64,000 nucleotides of DNA from Planctobacterium sp965279005 (GCA_965279005.1 CBDIHK010000026.1:248001-312000); one strand, 5' to 3'. Shown: positions 45,901 to 55,065, numbered from the stretch's first letter. Made by a program: numbers and translations. The notes: a model not told the origin generated them from the letters alone.

Positions 45901-48572
45901 GCTTGTCCTACCGGGATCTCGCCGAAACCGAGCAGCGCTTGGAACTGGCTATCGCCGGTGCCAATGCCGGTACATGGGAGTGGGACTTGAACCGGAAACT
46001 AATGCATACCAGCGAAATCTGGTCAAACATGCTTGGTTATTCCAATGACTATGTGGTGGAAAAGTACGGTACTGGTAATGACCGCTTTGCGCGATTGATC
46101 CACCCGGATGACATAAACGAAGCGATGGAGGCATTGCAGGAACACCTGCGCGGTGAAACCGATATTTATCGGGCGCAGTTTAGGATGCTAACCGCCGAAG
46201 GCAATTGGAAATGGATCATGAGCATCGGAAAAGCCGTGATTGACCCAATCAATGACCAAGCCCAGCAAATATTCGGGATCCACCTGGACATCAGCGATAG
46301 CAAGGCCATGGAGGCTGAGTTAATAGAGGCCAAGGAAAAAGCGGAAAGCGCAACCCAGGCCAAGTCAGACTTTTTATCTAATATGTCCCATGAAATCAGG
46401 ACACCAATGAATGCCATTATCGGCATGAGCCACCTGGCGCTGCACAGTGGCCTCAACAAAAAACAAAAGAATTATGTGGAAAAAGTGTACCGCAGCGCTG
46501 AATCCCTGCTAGGCATTATCAACGATATCCTGGATTTCTCAAAAATCGAAGCGGGCAAGCTGGATATAGAATCCATCGAATTTGAACTAGAACAAGTTTA
46601 TGGCAACTTGGTGGATGTAATAGCGCTAAAGGCAGCTGAAAAAGACATTAACATTGACTATGTATTTGACCCACAGTTGCCGGCACAGCTCAAAGGCGAT
46701 CCGCTGCGCCTGGGCCAGGTATTGCTCAACCTTTGTAACAACGCCATAAAATTCACCGATGTGGGTGGCCAAATAACCATCACTACCGAAGTCATGTTAA
46801 ACGAACAGGGTTTTATCAAACTGCAATTTGGTGTGCGTGATAACGGCATTGGCATGACACCTGAGCAACAAGCCAAGCTATTCCAATCCTTCAGCCAAGC
46901 AGACTCCTCTACAACCCGGAAATACGGGGGCACTGGCCTGGGGCTGGCTATTTGTAAAACCTTGGCGGAACTAATGGGAGGCGAGATTTGGGTTACCAGC
47001 GAACCTGGCAAAGGCAGTGAGTTTAGTTTTAGCATTGTGGTACAAACCCTTGAGGATGATACCGCTGGGTTGCTCAGGCCATTGGATTGGCTACAAGGAA
47101 ATACGGTGTTAGTCGCCTCCAAGCGTGCAGAATTGGGTCAAAACCTAGCGGATATGCTGCAACGGCTGTCAGCGCAACCAGCCATTGTCAATATTGCGGG
47201 TGCTGGCGAAGTCTATTTCGACAGCTACGAAAATCCCGAAGTAATAGTAATGGATGAGTCTGTGTCGGAAACCAGCCAAAACCAACTAGTGAAGCAAGTA
47301 TCCGAGTTCACAGGGGCTCCGGCAAAGGTGCTGCGGTTAGTTGGCTATGGCGAAGAATTGCCGGATGTAAGTTTTACTGTGCCGGTGCACGTTGCTGATT
47401 TAAACAAGCCAATACTACCCAGCGCTTTGGCACAAGCGTTAGGCCAATTACTAGGCCAGGCAGTGCAATCTAGCCAAGCGGATAGCAGTGCCAATAAAGT
47501 TGCGCAAGATAAACAAAAGCTTGCCGGTGCCAAAGTGTTGCTCGTGGAGGACAACGAGCTGAACCAAGAACTCGCATTGGAACTGCTGGGTAATGCTGGC
47601 ATAGCGGTAGATGTAGCCAACAATGGCGCAGAAGCGGTCGAAAAAATAAAAACCGTTGAATATGATGGCGTATTGATGGATTGCCAAATGCCGGTAATGG
47701 ACGGCTACCAGGCCACCCATTTGATCAGGGTTGAACTGGGCCACGAAGAATTACCGATACTGGCGATGACAGCCAATGTGATGGCGGGTGAACAAGAAAA
47801 AGCCATGAACGCAGGCATGGATGACCATATAGCCAAACCGATAGACGTCAATGCCATGTTCGCCACTATGGCAAAGTGGATAACACCGGCTAACCCAAAA
47901 TCTTTATCTGTTTCGACAGAACCTGAAAAAAGTACTGACGATTCAACATTGGCAACTAGTGCAAGCAACGCCATCCAGGGTATTGATATGCAAGCAGGCT
48001 TGGCGGTATGTGAAAATAGTGAATCTTTGTACCGCAAGTTATTGCAGCATTTTGCCAACCGCGAAGCGGGGTTCGCCCAGGCGCTGCAAGCTGCACTCAG
48101 CAATGGACAACGTGCGGAGGCTGTACGCATGGCTCACACCCTTAAAGGTAATGCCGGTAACCTAGGTGCAACCCAATTGGCAAATTTGGCGGGCTCAATA
48201 GAACATACCTTAGAAAAAGAAGGCAACATCGAAGGTAGGCTTGTAGAAGAGTTAGCACTGGAACTGGACAGCGTACTTGAAGGCATCAACAATTACATGA
48301 CAGTTACAGACGAGGGTACAACCGTGCCAGAAGAAACCAACCAGCAGCTAAGTGAAGAAGATTTTACCGTAGCCATCAACAAGATCATCGTAATGCTGAA
48401 CGGGTTTGATACGGCTGCAGAAGACGAGCTCGAAGCCTTGGAGGGCAAACTCGCCAGCAAAACTGCCGAAGCCCAACTGAAAAAAGCCCTGCAAGCTATC
48501 GGGGATTTTGATTTTGATTTGGCACTGGAACATACCCAGGCAATGCGGGACGGGATAGATATAGAGAAATAA
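42957..48572 (+). CDS. Giant hybrid sensor kinase with periplasmic two-propeller sensor and HPt
   Basis: 1871 residues. Signal/TM (~10-32), then Reg_prop beta-propeller blades (repeated GFLWFGT, RLWVGTWGGGVNLY, NLWVATSDGLY, NLWLGSANGLYRL), a Y_Y_Y domain (~690-775), TM (~785-805), GAF (~825-975), PAS (~990-1110), HisKA with H1145 (MSHEIRTPMNAII), HATPase (DNGIGM, GTGLGLAI), a weak receiver (~1380-1500), a canonical receiver with D1575 (LMDCQMPVMDG) and an HPt domain with H1727 (MAHTLKGNAGNLG). The layout is that of hybrid two-component sensors of oligosaccharide or other nutrient uptake. Output probably passes through HPt to an unlinked or neighbouring regulator. A bidirectional terminator separates it from rpsO. 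Confidence 0.92.
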   Translation: MPKGYKTLQAKLQLLFITAVCMLSILATKLVLAQQSEPAKMEVISVYNGLSNPQVYTIAKDKTGFLWFGTADGVKRYDGYEFRSYRHEPSVPSSLSNDNVGAMLIDSKDRLWVGTWGGGVNLYQPESEDFQRFINDPVNPNSLAANRIQTFFESASGEIWIGTNGGGLNLYRATSNDFKRYTQQQDVPGSIGNNRVWSIAQDSQQNLWVATSDGLYQKPLNQEQFIGYGVSDGGLDHPEVRYVHLDNADNLWVATRTSFGLFEPGSNRFTTYQLSNGTLPSVNNITVNGDTLLLATFAGVYQFDLNQRRFLLAQGGGKAELGNRDVRDVLVDSSGLWWAATRYSGVIKLFRKPPAFQAWRGFLQDEHLTGLFSQIISLAETQDGQLWLGTGRSIVKFDRDSQFSANMSRENLDLLRRLRIHTIAPDIDGNFYLATDNGLYWFHSGVEVLQEVPLQWLGQGGRSLDWLSVDTNNNLWLVQSSRPGLTFWDNTEKKAEHLLESSDINFTFVDQAGFVWAGSNGDGLYRVDPNSKRVAQFIRAENGQGSISSNFINDAYQSDANTLWFATKRGLDRLQIDSLQVQHFSFGAGAEGVSIQAIAMDNNGNLWLGSANGLYRLETSTGEYHQFTVNDGLHNNSFLARSALTTTDGHIYFGSIDGLTGFNPQDVFVNKTVPPIAITRLKVDGNLVQPIPQKLELKSDYKNIEIGFAALDFQASEDNRYRSRVLGFTEHWGDITERNSLTIGRLAPDTYQFEVIGSNNHGIWNEQGVALTLEVMPAWHQTLWFRVSAPLTLLVAIIGIYLLRLAKHRRTERYLAKQVEQRTQDIFVLGDVGKDIAATFDMELVCQKIHERLGPSINADLFAIGLREHIGDKFDIIFDQRSNNGQATIKLDLDDPNNPISQCIQKESEIYIKAPDYWPRYGLDSPGENSPVKSLICEPLLASNKMIGFILVVMNRRYAFERSLLNVMQVVGSQAAVALSNCLSYRDLAETEQRLELAIAGANAGTWEWDLNRKLMHTSEIWSNMLGYSNDYVVEKYGTGNDRFARLIHPDDINEAMEALQEHLRGETDIYRAQFRMLTAEGNWKWIMSIGKAVIDPINDQAQQIFGIHLDISDSKAMEAELIEAKEKAESATQAKSDFLSNMSHEIRTPMNAIIGMSHLALHSGLNKKQKNYVEKVYRSAESLLGIINDILDFSKIEAGKLDIESIEFELEQVYGNLVDVIALKAAEKDINIDYVFDPQLPAQLKGDPLRLGQVLLNLCNNAIKFTDVGGQITITTEVMLNEQGFIKLQFGVRDNGIGMTPEQQAKLFQSFSQADSSTTRKYGGTGLGLAICKTLAELMGGEIWVTSEPGKGSEFSFSIVVQTLEDDTAGLLRPLDWLQGNTVLVASKRAELGQNLADMLQRLSAQPAIVNIAGAGEVYFDSYENPEVIVMDESVSETSQNQLVKQVSEFTGAPAKVLRLVGYGEELPDVSFTVPVHVADLNKPILPSALAQALGQLLGQAVQSSQADSSANKVAQDKQKLAGAKVLLVEDNELNQELALELLGNAGIAVDVANNGAEAVEKIKTVEYDGVLMDCQMPVMDGYQATHLIRVELGHEELPILAMTANVMAGEQEKAMNAGMDDHIAKPIDVNAMFATMAKWITPANPKSLSVSTEPEKSTDDSTLATSASNAIQGIDMQAGLAVCENSESLYRKLLQHFANREAGFAQALQAALSNGQRAEAVRMAHTLKGNAGNLGATQLANLAGSIEHTLEKEGNIEGRLVEELALELDSVLEGINNYMTVTDEGTTVPEETNQQLSEEDFTVAINKIIVMLNGFDTAAEDELEALEGKLASKTAEAQLKKALQAIGDFDFDLALEHTQAMRDGIDIEK

Positions 48573-48581
48573 AATTGAGAC

Positions 48582-48609
48582 AAAAAAACCGCCATAAAGG
48601 CGGTTTTTT
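48582..48609. terminator. Bidirectional terminator between the hybrid kinase and rpsO
   Basis: AAAAAAACCGCC, loop ATAAA, GGCGGTTTTTT: a GC stem flanked by A- and T-runs, so it terminates transcription from both strands (kinase + and rpsO -). Confidence 0.88.
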
Positions 48610-48622
48610 GTAAAGCTTTTGC

Positions 48623-48892
48623 TTAGCGACGTAGGCCAAGGCGACCGATAAGGTCTTTGTAACGCTGTTGGTTTTTACCTTTCAAGTAGTCCAACAACTT
48701 ACGACGTTGGCTAACCATGCGCAACAAGCCACGACGTGAGTGGTGGTCTTTTTTGTGTGCTTCAAAGTGAGATTGCAATTTGTTGATGTTGTGGGTCAAC
48801 AAGGCAACTTGTACTTCAGGTGAACCAGTGTCACCTTCTTTTACGCCGAAGTCAGTAATTATTTGTGCAGTTTCTTGCTTACTTAGTGACAT
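48623..48892 (-). CDS. rpsO: 30S ribosomal protein S15
   Basis: 89 residues, the normal length. The sequence follows the S15 consensus: MSLSKQETAQIITDFGVKEG, GSPEVQVALLTHNINKLQSH, HKKDHHSRRGLLRMVSQRRK, LLDYLKGKNQQRYKDLIGRL, LGLRR end. It binds 16S rRNA in the platform. The gene follows truB by about 90 bases, as in most gammaproteobacteria, and probably has its own promoter and translational autocontrol in the leader. Confidence 0.98.
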   Translation of the reverse strand: MSLSKQETAQIITDFGVKEGDTGSPEVQVALLTHNINKLQSHFEAHKKDHHSRRGLLRMVSQRRKLLDYLKGKNQQRYKDLIGRLGLRR

Positions 48893-48984
48893 AGTTTTCT
48901 CCAGTTTGATAATGGCCCGCCGATCACTAATTCAGTCGAACCGAAAAGTGCGCGGATTATACCCGCCTCACCTATTTTTGCAAT

Positions 48985-49899
48985 CTAATTCTGGACGATC
49001 AACCGTTTTGGTTGCAAAGCTTGCGTGCCATCTAGTTGGGCAACCCCCAAAAAGCGGTTGCCATTGCCATCATAGACCCTGACATCCCCTTCACCTTGGT
49101 AGGATTTTAACGTCTGACCTTGCAAGAACTTCGGGGTATCGCCTTCGCGTAAACTGAGTTTAGGCAAATGCAAAATAGGCTGGTCGATAGGTAGCAATAA
49201 CGCATCCAAGGCCACAAACCTATCTTCACTTTCGGTAAGTGTTTGCAAGTGTTCCAGGCTAAACATGGGCAGATCATCGTAGCCCGCAACTTGGGTACGG
49301 TGCAGCCGGGTGACATAGGCACCGCAACCCAGCACTTGCCCAATATCATCCACCAAAGACCTGATATAGGTTCCTTTACTGCAATGTACCCGCATTTTTG
49401 CCTCGGGATAGGCAAAGCTGAGTAGCTCAAGTTTGAAAATGGTGATAGGCCTAGCTGGGCGTTCTATTTCAATACCTTGCCTAGCGTAGTGGTACAGCGG
49501 CTTACCTTCGTGTTTTAACGCCGAGTACATCGATGGTACTTGCTGGATATCACCGCGAAATTGCGGCAATACTGCAGAAAACTGGTCTTCACTTATCGGT
49601 GTATCGTCTTTCGCAACCACTTCGCCATCAGCATCAGAAGTGGTTGTGCGTATCCCCAAGGTAGCAGTAACTTCATAGGTTTTATCTGCATCAAGGGAAT
49701 ACTGGGCAAACTTGGTGGAGTCACCAAAACAGATGGGCAACATGCCAGACGCGAGTGGATCTAAGGCACCGGTATGGCCTGCCTTTTTGGCGTTGTACAT
49801 CCAACGCACCCGTTGCAGTACACCATTGGAAGAATCACCTAGGGGTTTATCCAATAAAAGTACGCCGTTGAGGTCACGGCCTTTTTTCCTACGAGGCAT
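48985..49899 (-). CDS. truB: tRNA pseudouridine-55 synthase TruB
   Basis: 304 residues. The catalytic Asp47 stands in the conserved GHTGALDPLASGMLPICFGD. Other family blocks are LLLDKPLGDSSNGVLQRVRW, SMYSALKHEGKPLYHYARQG and VHCSKGTYIRSLVDDIGQVL. A PUA-like C-terminal part completes it. It makes pseudouridine 55 in the T-arm of tRNA. It follows rbfA by 15 bases, in the usual operon order. Confidence 0.98.
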   Translation of the reverse strand: MPRRKKGRDLNGVLLLDKPLGDSSNGVLQRVRWMYNAKKAGHTGALDPLASGMLPICFGDSTKFAQYSLDADKTYEVTATLGIRTTTSDADGEVVAKDDTPISEDQFSAVLPQFRGDIQQVPSMYSALKHEGKPLYHYARQGIEIERPARPITIFKLELLSFAYPEAKMRVHCSKGTYIRSLVDDIGQVLGCGAYVTRLHRTQVAGYDDLPMFSLEHLQTLTESEDRFVALDALLLPIDQPILHLPKLSLREGDTPKFLQGQTLKSYQGEGDVRVYDGNGNRFLGVAQLDGTQALQPKRLIVQN

Positions 49900-49914
49900 A
49901 CGGCGGAACCCAGT

Positions 49915-50325
49915 TTATTCTTTGTCTTTGTCCGGCTCCTGGCCGGCTTGTTGTGCCTTCTTCTCGTCATTGCTGATGGTCTGTGACACTAAGTTGGATA
50001 TACGCATACCTTCGGTGATAGAAACATCTTGCATGAACTTCAGGCTGGGTACTGCGCGCATACGGATGCGCTTGGCCAACAACGAACGCACAAAACCCTT
50101 GTTATCTTCCAAAATGGCGAGACCTTCTTTGATCTTGTCTTGATCATTTTCAAAGAAAGTCACAAACACTTTGGCATGGGCCAAATCGCGGGATACTTCC
50201 GCCCCCGATACCGTGATGAAACCCAAGCGGGGATCCCGGTTCTTAAATTCATTTTGCAGGATACTGGCAACTTCTTTATGGACTTGTTGCGCTACCCTTT
50301 CAGTTCTAGAAAACTCTTTAGCCAT
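49915..50325 (-). CDS. rbfA: Ribosome-binding factor A
   Basis: 136 residues with the KH-type RbfA fold: RTERVAQQVHKEVASILQNE, DPRLGFITVSGAEVSRDLAH, AKVFVTFFE and MRAVPSLKFMQDVSITEGMR. The C-terminal tail is charged (KKAQQAGQEPDKDKE). It matures the 16S rRNA 5' end in the cold. The gene follows infB by 71 bases, with a strong hairpin between them. Confidence 0.97.
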   Translation of the reverse strand: MAKEFSRTERVAQQVHKEVASILQNEFKNRDPRLGFITVSGAEVSRDLAHAKVFVTFFENDQDKIKEGLAILEDNKGFVRSLLAKRIRMRAVPSLKFMQDVSITEGMRISNLVSQTISNDEKKAQQAGQEPDKDKE

Positions 50326-50347
50326 ATTTTTCTCTTGGAGACAAAAA

Positions 50348-50366
50348 CGGGGACTTGCAGTCCCCG
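50348..50366 (-). terminator. Terminator-like hairpin between infB and rbfA
   Basis: CGGGGAC, loop TGCAA, GTCCCCG on the minus strand, followed by TTTTTGT. A 7-bp GC-rich stem with a T-run inside an operon suggests partial termination after infB. Confidence 0.75.
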
Positions 50367-50396
50367 CTTTCTTTCTTGTTAATCTCGCGGGGGCGC

Positions 50397-53012
50397 TTAT
50401 AGCTCGCGCTTCACCTCAACCGTTTCGAATACTTCGATTTGGTCGCCCACTTTAACGTCGTTGTAGTTCTTAACGCCGATACCACATTCCATGCCGTTGC
50501 GAACTTCGGCAACGTCGTCTTTAAAGCGGCGAAGCGATTCTAGTTCACCTTCATAGATAACCACGTTTTCACGCAGTACACGGATTGGGTTACTGCGCTT
50601 AACAGTACCTTCGACTACCATACAGCCAGCAATTGCGCCCAATTTCGGTGAGCGGAATACGTCACGAACTTCGGCAAGACCTATGATTTCCTGCTTGAAT
50701 TCAGGCGCCAACATACCGCTCATGGCCGACTTAACTTCGTCTATCAAGTCATAGATAACGCTGTAATAGCGCAGGTCAACGTCTTCAGCTTCAAGCACTT
50801 TGCGCGCTGCAGAGTCAGCACGTACGTTGAAGCCAACTACGATAGCGTTTGAGGCTGCGGCCAAAGTGGCGTCAGTTTCGGTGATACCACCGACACCGCT
50901 ACCAATAATGTTAACCCGTACTTCTTCAGTCGAGAGTTTGGTCAGTGAATCATTGATGGCTTCTACAGAGCCCTGTACGTCTGCTTTCAATACCACATTC
51001 AGCTCTTGCACGTCGCCAGCTTCCATGTTGGCAAACATGTTCTCAAGTTTGGCTTTTTGCTGCTTGGCAAGTTTCAAATCTCGCTGCTTGGTTTGGCGCT
51101 TGTTGGCCACTTCACGAGCCTTGCGCTCGTCCGGCACTACCATGGCATCTTCACCTGCCTTAGGTACACCTGACAAACCAAGGATCTCAACTGGTTTAGA
51201 TGGGCCTGCGGTCTTGACCTCTTTACCGTTTTCATCGCGCATTGCACGGACACGGCCGTATTCGTTACCACAAAGTAAGATATCACCGGCGTTTAACTGG
51301 CCTTGTTGCACTAGTACTGACGCAACTGGACCACGGCCTTTGTCTAGGCGCGATTCGATTACGATACCTTTGGCAGGACCGGAATCAACGGCTTTAAGAT
51401 CCAAGACTTCAGCTTGTAACAAGATTGAGTCCAAAAGCTCGTCAATGCCCATGCCGGTTTTAGCTGAGACATTGACAAACTGGTAGTCACCACCCCACTC
51501 TTCGGAGATAACTTCCAACTGTGAAAGCTCGGTTTTAACCCGGTCTGGATCCGCGCTTTCCTTGTCCATTTTGTTAACCGCAACAATAAGAGGCACTTCA
51601 GCCGCTTTGGCGTGCTGCACAGCTTCTTTAGTTTGCGGCATTACACCGTCATCAGCGGCAACAACAAGCACAACGATATCGGTTGCGTTAGCACCACGGG
51701 CACGCATTGCGGTAAAGGCGGCGTGGCCTGGCGTATCCAAGAACGTCAACTCACCGTTATCAGTCTGTACACTATAAGCACCGATGTGCTGGGTAATACC
51801 ACCTGCTTCGCCTTCGGCTACCTTGGCACGGCGGATATAGTCAAGCAATGAGGTTTTACCGTGGTCAACGTGACCCATAATGGTCACTACTGGGGCACGA
51901 TGTTGCTCTTCACCTTCATTGGAACCGGCCAACAACTCATCTTCTAGGGCGTTGTCGTTCACCAGTTCGTATTGCTGGCCCATTTCCTCGAGTACTAATA
52001 CCGCAGTATCGCGATCCAGTACCTGGTTGATGGTGACCATCTCTCCTAGCTTCATCATTACTTTGATGACTTCAGTGGCCTTTTTGGCCATACGGCTAGC
52101 AAGCTCACCAACAGTAATGGTTTCGCCTAAACGCACCATGCGGGTTACAGGCTGGGCTGGCATGTTAAAGCCGTGCTTAAGCTTGTCGGCAGCTTTTTTC
52201 TTCTTGTGGATACGGCGGCGTGAGCTGCGCTCCATTGCCATATCTTCTTGATCTTCAGCTTCTTGCGCGTAGCGGTTACTGTGTAAGTGAACCTCTTCGG
52301 CTTCTTCTTTCTTGCGGCGGGCTTCTTCTTCTTCCCAGCGTTTCTGGTTTTCTTCAGCTAGGCGTTTTGCTTCTTCAGCAACGCGCTTGGCTTCTTCTTC
52401 CAACTTACGCTTGGCTTCTTCCTCTTGCTGGGTTTTCAGCTTTTCGGCTTCTTCCCTCGCTTTGGCACGCTCGGCTTTTTCTTCATCAGAGAGGTGCTCT
52501 TCGTGATGTTCTTCCTTCGCCCTTTGCGCCGCTTCCGCTGCCTTCCTGGCTTTTGCTTCTGCTTCAGCCTTACGCGCAGCTTCGGCTTTTTCTTCCGCTA
52601 GGCGCTTGGCTTCGGCCGCTTTGCGCTCTGCTTCAATCCTGGCTTTTTCTTCTGCTTCACGCCTTGCCGCTTCTTCTGCCTCGCGGCGTTTGGCTTCTTC
52701 TGCCAAGCGGGCTTCTTCCACATCACTGCGTTTTACATATGTGCGCTTTTTACGCACTTCAACTTTTACCTGGCGCGATTTACCGGCAGTCAAAGTACTG
52801 GTGGTTTTGCGCTGCAAAGTCATTTTTTTCGGTGCAGTGCTACCACTGCCACCGTGTTGCTTGTTCAGGTGGGTAAGTAACGACGCCTTTTCGGCCTCGG
52901 TGACCATATCACTGCGGCCTTTATTGATACCTGCATCAGCAAACTGTTGTAATAGCTTGTCAATGGAAATACCAATGTCAGAGGCTAACTTTTCTATCTG
53001 GACTTCTGCCAT
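50397..53012 (-). CDS. infB: Translation initiation factor IF-2
   Basis: 871 residues. The N-terminal IF2 domain begins MAEVQIEKLASDIGISIDKL, followed by a long charged coiled coil of Ala-Glu-Lys-Arg repeats (~100-250). The GTPase has GHVDHGKTS (G1, ~380), GGITQHIGAY (G2), DTPGHAAF (G3), NKMDKE (G4) and VSAKTG (G5). The C-terminal domains end EVFETVEVKREL. It brings fMet-tRNA to the 30S subunit. It starts 26 bases after nusA. Length is normal (E. coli 890). Confidence 0.98.
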   Translation of the reverse strand: MAEVQIEKLASDIGISIDKLLQQFADAGINKGRSDMVTEAEKASLLTHLNKQHGGSGSTAPKKMTLQRKTTSTLTAGKSRQVKVEVRKKRTYVKRSDVEEARLAEEAKRREAEEAARREAEEKARIEAERKAAEAKRLAEEKAEAARKAEAEAKARKAAEAAQRAKEEHHEEHLSDEEKAERAKAREEAEKLKTQQEEEAKRKLEEEAKRVAEEAKRLAEENQKRWEEEEARRKKEEAEEVHLHSNRYAQEAEDQEDMAMERSSRRRIHKKKKAADKLKHGFNMPAQPVTRMVRLGETITVGELASRMAKKATEVIKVMMKLGEMVTINQVLDRDTAVLVLEEMGQQYELVNDNALEDELLAGSNEGEEQHRAPVVTIMGHVDHGKTSLLDYIRRAKVAEGEAGGITQHIGAYSVQTDNGELTFLDTPGHAAFTAMRARGANATDIVVLVVAADDGVMPQTKEAVQHAKAAEVPLIVAVNKMDKESADPDRVKTELSQLEVISEEWGGDYQFVNVSAKTGMGIDELLDSILLQAEVLDLKAVDSGPAKGIVIESRLDKGRGPVASVLVQQGQLNAGDILLCGNEYGRVRAMRDENGKEVKTAGPSKPVEILGLSGVPKAGEDAMVVPDERKAREVANKRQTKQRDLKLAKQQKAKLENMFANMEAGDVQELNVVLKADVQGSVEAINDSLTKLSTEEVRVNIIGSGVGGITETDATLAAASNAIVVGFNVRADSAARKVLEAEDVDLRYYSVIYDLIDEVKSAMSGMLAPEFKQEIIGLAEVRDVFRSPKLGAIAGCMVVEGTVKRSNPIRVLRENVVIYEGELESLRRFKDDVAEVRNGMECGIGVKNYNDVKVGDQIEVFETVEVKREL

Positions 53013-53038
53013 GATGGTTATTGCTCCTGTTGCTGATG

Positions 53039-54532
53039 TTATTCTTCGTTGAACCAGACGATGTTACGTGCGGCCATGATGAGCTTACCAGCAGTTTCCT
53101 CATCTAATTCCTCGATATCAGAGATATCGTCCACACCCTGCTCGGCTAGTTCTTCCAAATCAGCGATACCGCGGCTGGCCAATAGGAAGGCTACGTGCCT
53201 ATCCATGCCCTCAAGTGCTAATAATTGTTCACTTGGCTCAGCGTTTTCCAAGGATTCCTCAGTAGCCAATGCCTTAGTGGTCAACGCCGCTTTTGCACGG
53301 TTACGCAATTCTTCTACAATGTCCTCGTCCAAGCCTTCGATTTCTAATAGTTCATTGACTGGCACGTAGGCGATTTCTTCAAGTGAGGTAAAGCCCTCGT
53401 CGATCAAGACACCTGCAAAGTCTTCATCGATATCTAACCCTTCGGTAAAGACACTTAACACTTCGGCATTTTCTTCTTCATGCTTGGCGCTAAGCTCTTC
53501 TATAGTCATTACGTTAAGCTCCCAACCCGTAAGTTGGCTGGCAAGGCGCACGTTTTGGCCGTTTTTACCAATGGCCTGCGCTAGCTGGTCACTTTCGACC
53601 GCAACGTCCATCGCATGGGCATCTTCATCAACAACAATTGAACCAACTTCTGCCGGCGCCATTGCATTGATAACGTATTGTGCCGGGTTTTCATCCCAAA
53701 GCACGATGTCGACACGCTCACCACCAAGCTCGCCGGATACCGCCTGCACCCTGGAACCACGCATTCCTACACAGGCGCCGACAGGGTCAAGGCGTTTGTC
53801 ATTGGTTTTAACGGCAATCTTTGCGCGAGAGCCTGCATCCCTAGCGGCAGAGCGAACTTCTAAGGTTTCTTCGGCAATCTCAGGGACTTCGATGCGGAAT
53901 AGCTCCACCAACATGTCTGGATGGGTACGGCTAATGAACAGTTGGGCGCCTTTGGCTTCAGGGCGGATGTCAAACAACAAACCACGGACGCGGTCTCCAG
54001 GGCGGAAGGTTTCACGCGGCAGCATGTCTTCGCGGTACATGACACCTTCGGCGTTGTTGCCCAAGTCGATAATGACATTGTCGCGGTTTACTTTCTTGAC
54101 AGCTCCAGTAATCAACTCACCCACGCGGTCACGGTATTCTTCTACCATCTGCTCGCGCTCGGCTTCGCGTACTTTTTGTACGATTACTTGCTTGGCGGTT
54201 TGGGTGGTAATGCGGTCAAACTTGATGGATTCGATTTGTTCTTCAACGAAATCACCAAGTTGAATTTCGGGATCATCAATTTGGGCTGCGGCCAAAGTGA
54301 TTTCAGCGTAGGGGTTTTCTTGCGGCTGGTCATCTGCGATAACTTGCCAACGGCGGAAAGTATCAAAGTCACCCGAAGTGCGGTCGATGCTGACCCTGAC
54401 TTCTATCTCGCCTTCATTTTTCTTTTTAGTGGCGCTAGCAATCGCAAACTCCAATGCCTCGAAGATCTTCTCCCGTGGCACTTGTTTTTCGTTTGAAACT
54501 GCTTCAGCGACTAACAAAATCTCTTTGTTCAT
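53039..54532 (-). CDS. nusA: Transcription elongation/termination factor NusA
   Basis: 497 residues from ATG 54532 (MNKEILLVAEAVSNEKQVPR; E. coli NusA 495); an upstream in-frame start at 54592 runs into the rimP end. Domains in order: N-terminal RNA-polymerase binding, S1 (GAVKKVNRDNVIIDLGNNAE), KH1 and KH2 (DPVGACVGMRGSRVQAVSGE, AIGKNGQNVRLASQL), then two acidic repeats (EGLDIDEDFAGVLIDEGF; LALEGMDRHVAFLLASRGIA). It controls pausing, antitermination and possibly its own operon. Confidence 0.98.
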   Translation of the reverse strand: MNKEILLVAEAVSNEKQVPREKIFEALEFAIASATKKKNEGEIEVRVSIDRTSGDFDTFRRWQVIADDQPQENPYAEITLAAAQIDDPEIQLGDFVEEQIESIKFDRITTQTAKQVIVQKVREAEREQMVEEYRDRVGELITGAVKKVNRDNVIIDLGNNAEGVMYREDMLPRETFRPGDRVRGLLFDIRPEAKGAQLFISRTHPDMLVELFRIEVPEIAEETLEVRSAARDAGSRAKIAVKTNDKRLDPVGACVGMRGSRVQAVSGELGGERVDIVLWDENPAQYVINAMAPAEVGSIVVDEDAHAMDVAVESDQLAQAIGKNGQNVRLASQLTGWELNVMTIEELSAKHEEENAEVLSVFTEGLDIDEDFAGVLIDEGFTSLEEIAYVPVNELLEIEGLDEDIVEELRNRAKAALTTKALATEESLENAEPSEQLLALEGMDRHVAFLLASRGIADLEELAEQGVDDISDIEELDEETAGKLIMAARNIVWFNEE

Positions 54533-54581
54533 TACCTTGTTGCCCTTACTCGAAATCTGTTGTTTTAATGACCTTGCCCAA

Positions 54582-55043
54582 TTAACTGTCAAATCGTGGC
54601 ACTAGGTTCCCTTTTTCGATGTTACTAATGACTAACTCAAAAGTTTCATTGTCGACGTCCAAACTCAGTTGGTCGCCGTCGACACCTAGCACGGTGCCTT
54701 TGAAATTGCGACGGTTGCCCATTGGTACGCGCAAGCGAACAGTTACTGTTTCACCCACCAAGTCGGCATAGTGTTTTGCTTTAAACAAAGGACGATCCAT
54801 CCCCGGGGAGGATACTTCCAGGTTGTATTCGGTATTAATGGGGTCTTCAACATCCAGGACCGCGCTGACTTGATAGCTGACATCTGCACAATCATCTACG
54901 GTAATGCCATTTTCGTGATCGATGTAAACGCGCAGGGTGGAATGCTTACCCGCCCGGATAAACTCAATACCCAGTAGTTCAAAGCCCAAAGCCCCAACGG
55001 CGGGTTCTAGCATGGCAGTTAGTTTGTCTATGAATTGCGACAA
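54582..55043 (-). CDS. rimP: Ribosome maturation factor RimP
   Basis: 153 residues if started at the TTG 55043-55041, which has GGAG six bases upstream and aligns with the E. coli start; a TTG four codons earlier is inside that site. Family blocks: GALGFELLGIEFIRAGKHST, LRVYIDHENGITVDDCADVS, QVSAVLDVEDPINTEYNLEV, SSPGMDRPLF. It is needed for 30S assembly. It is the first gene of the rimP-nusA-infB-rbfA-truB-rpsO series. The unusual TTG start may keep expression low. Confidence 0.95.
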   Translation of the reverse strand: MSQFIDKLTAMLEPAVGALGFELLGIEFIRAGKHSTLRVYIDHENGITVDDCADVSYQVSAVLDVEDPINTEYNLEVSSPGMDRPLFKAKHYADLVGETVTVRLRVPMGNRRNFKGTVLGVDGDQLSLDVDNETFELVISNIEKGNLVPRFDS

Positions 55044-55065
55044 TGCCCACTCCAAAAAATAAAAA

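Noticed and set aside
50800..54496. Long plus-strand frames opposite infB and nusA
   Set aside because: They are antisense shadows of repetitive Ala/Glu/Lys coding sequence; the Ser/Leu-rich translations have no domain.
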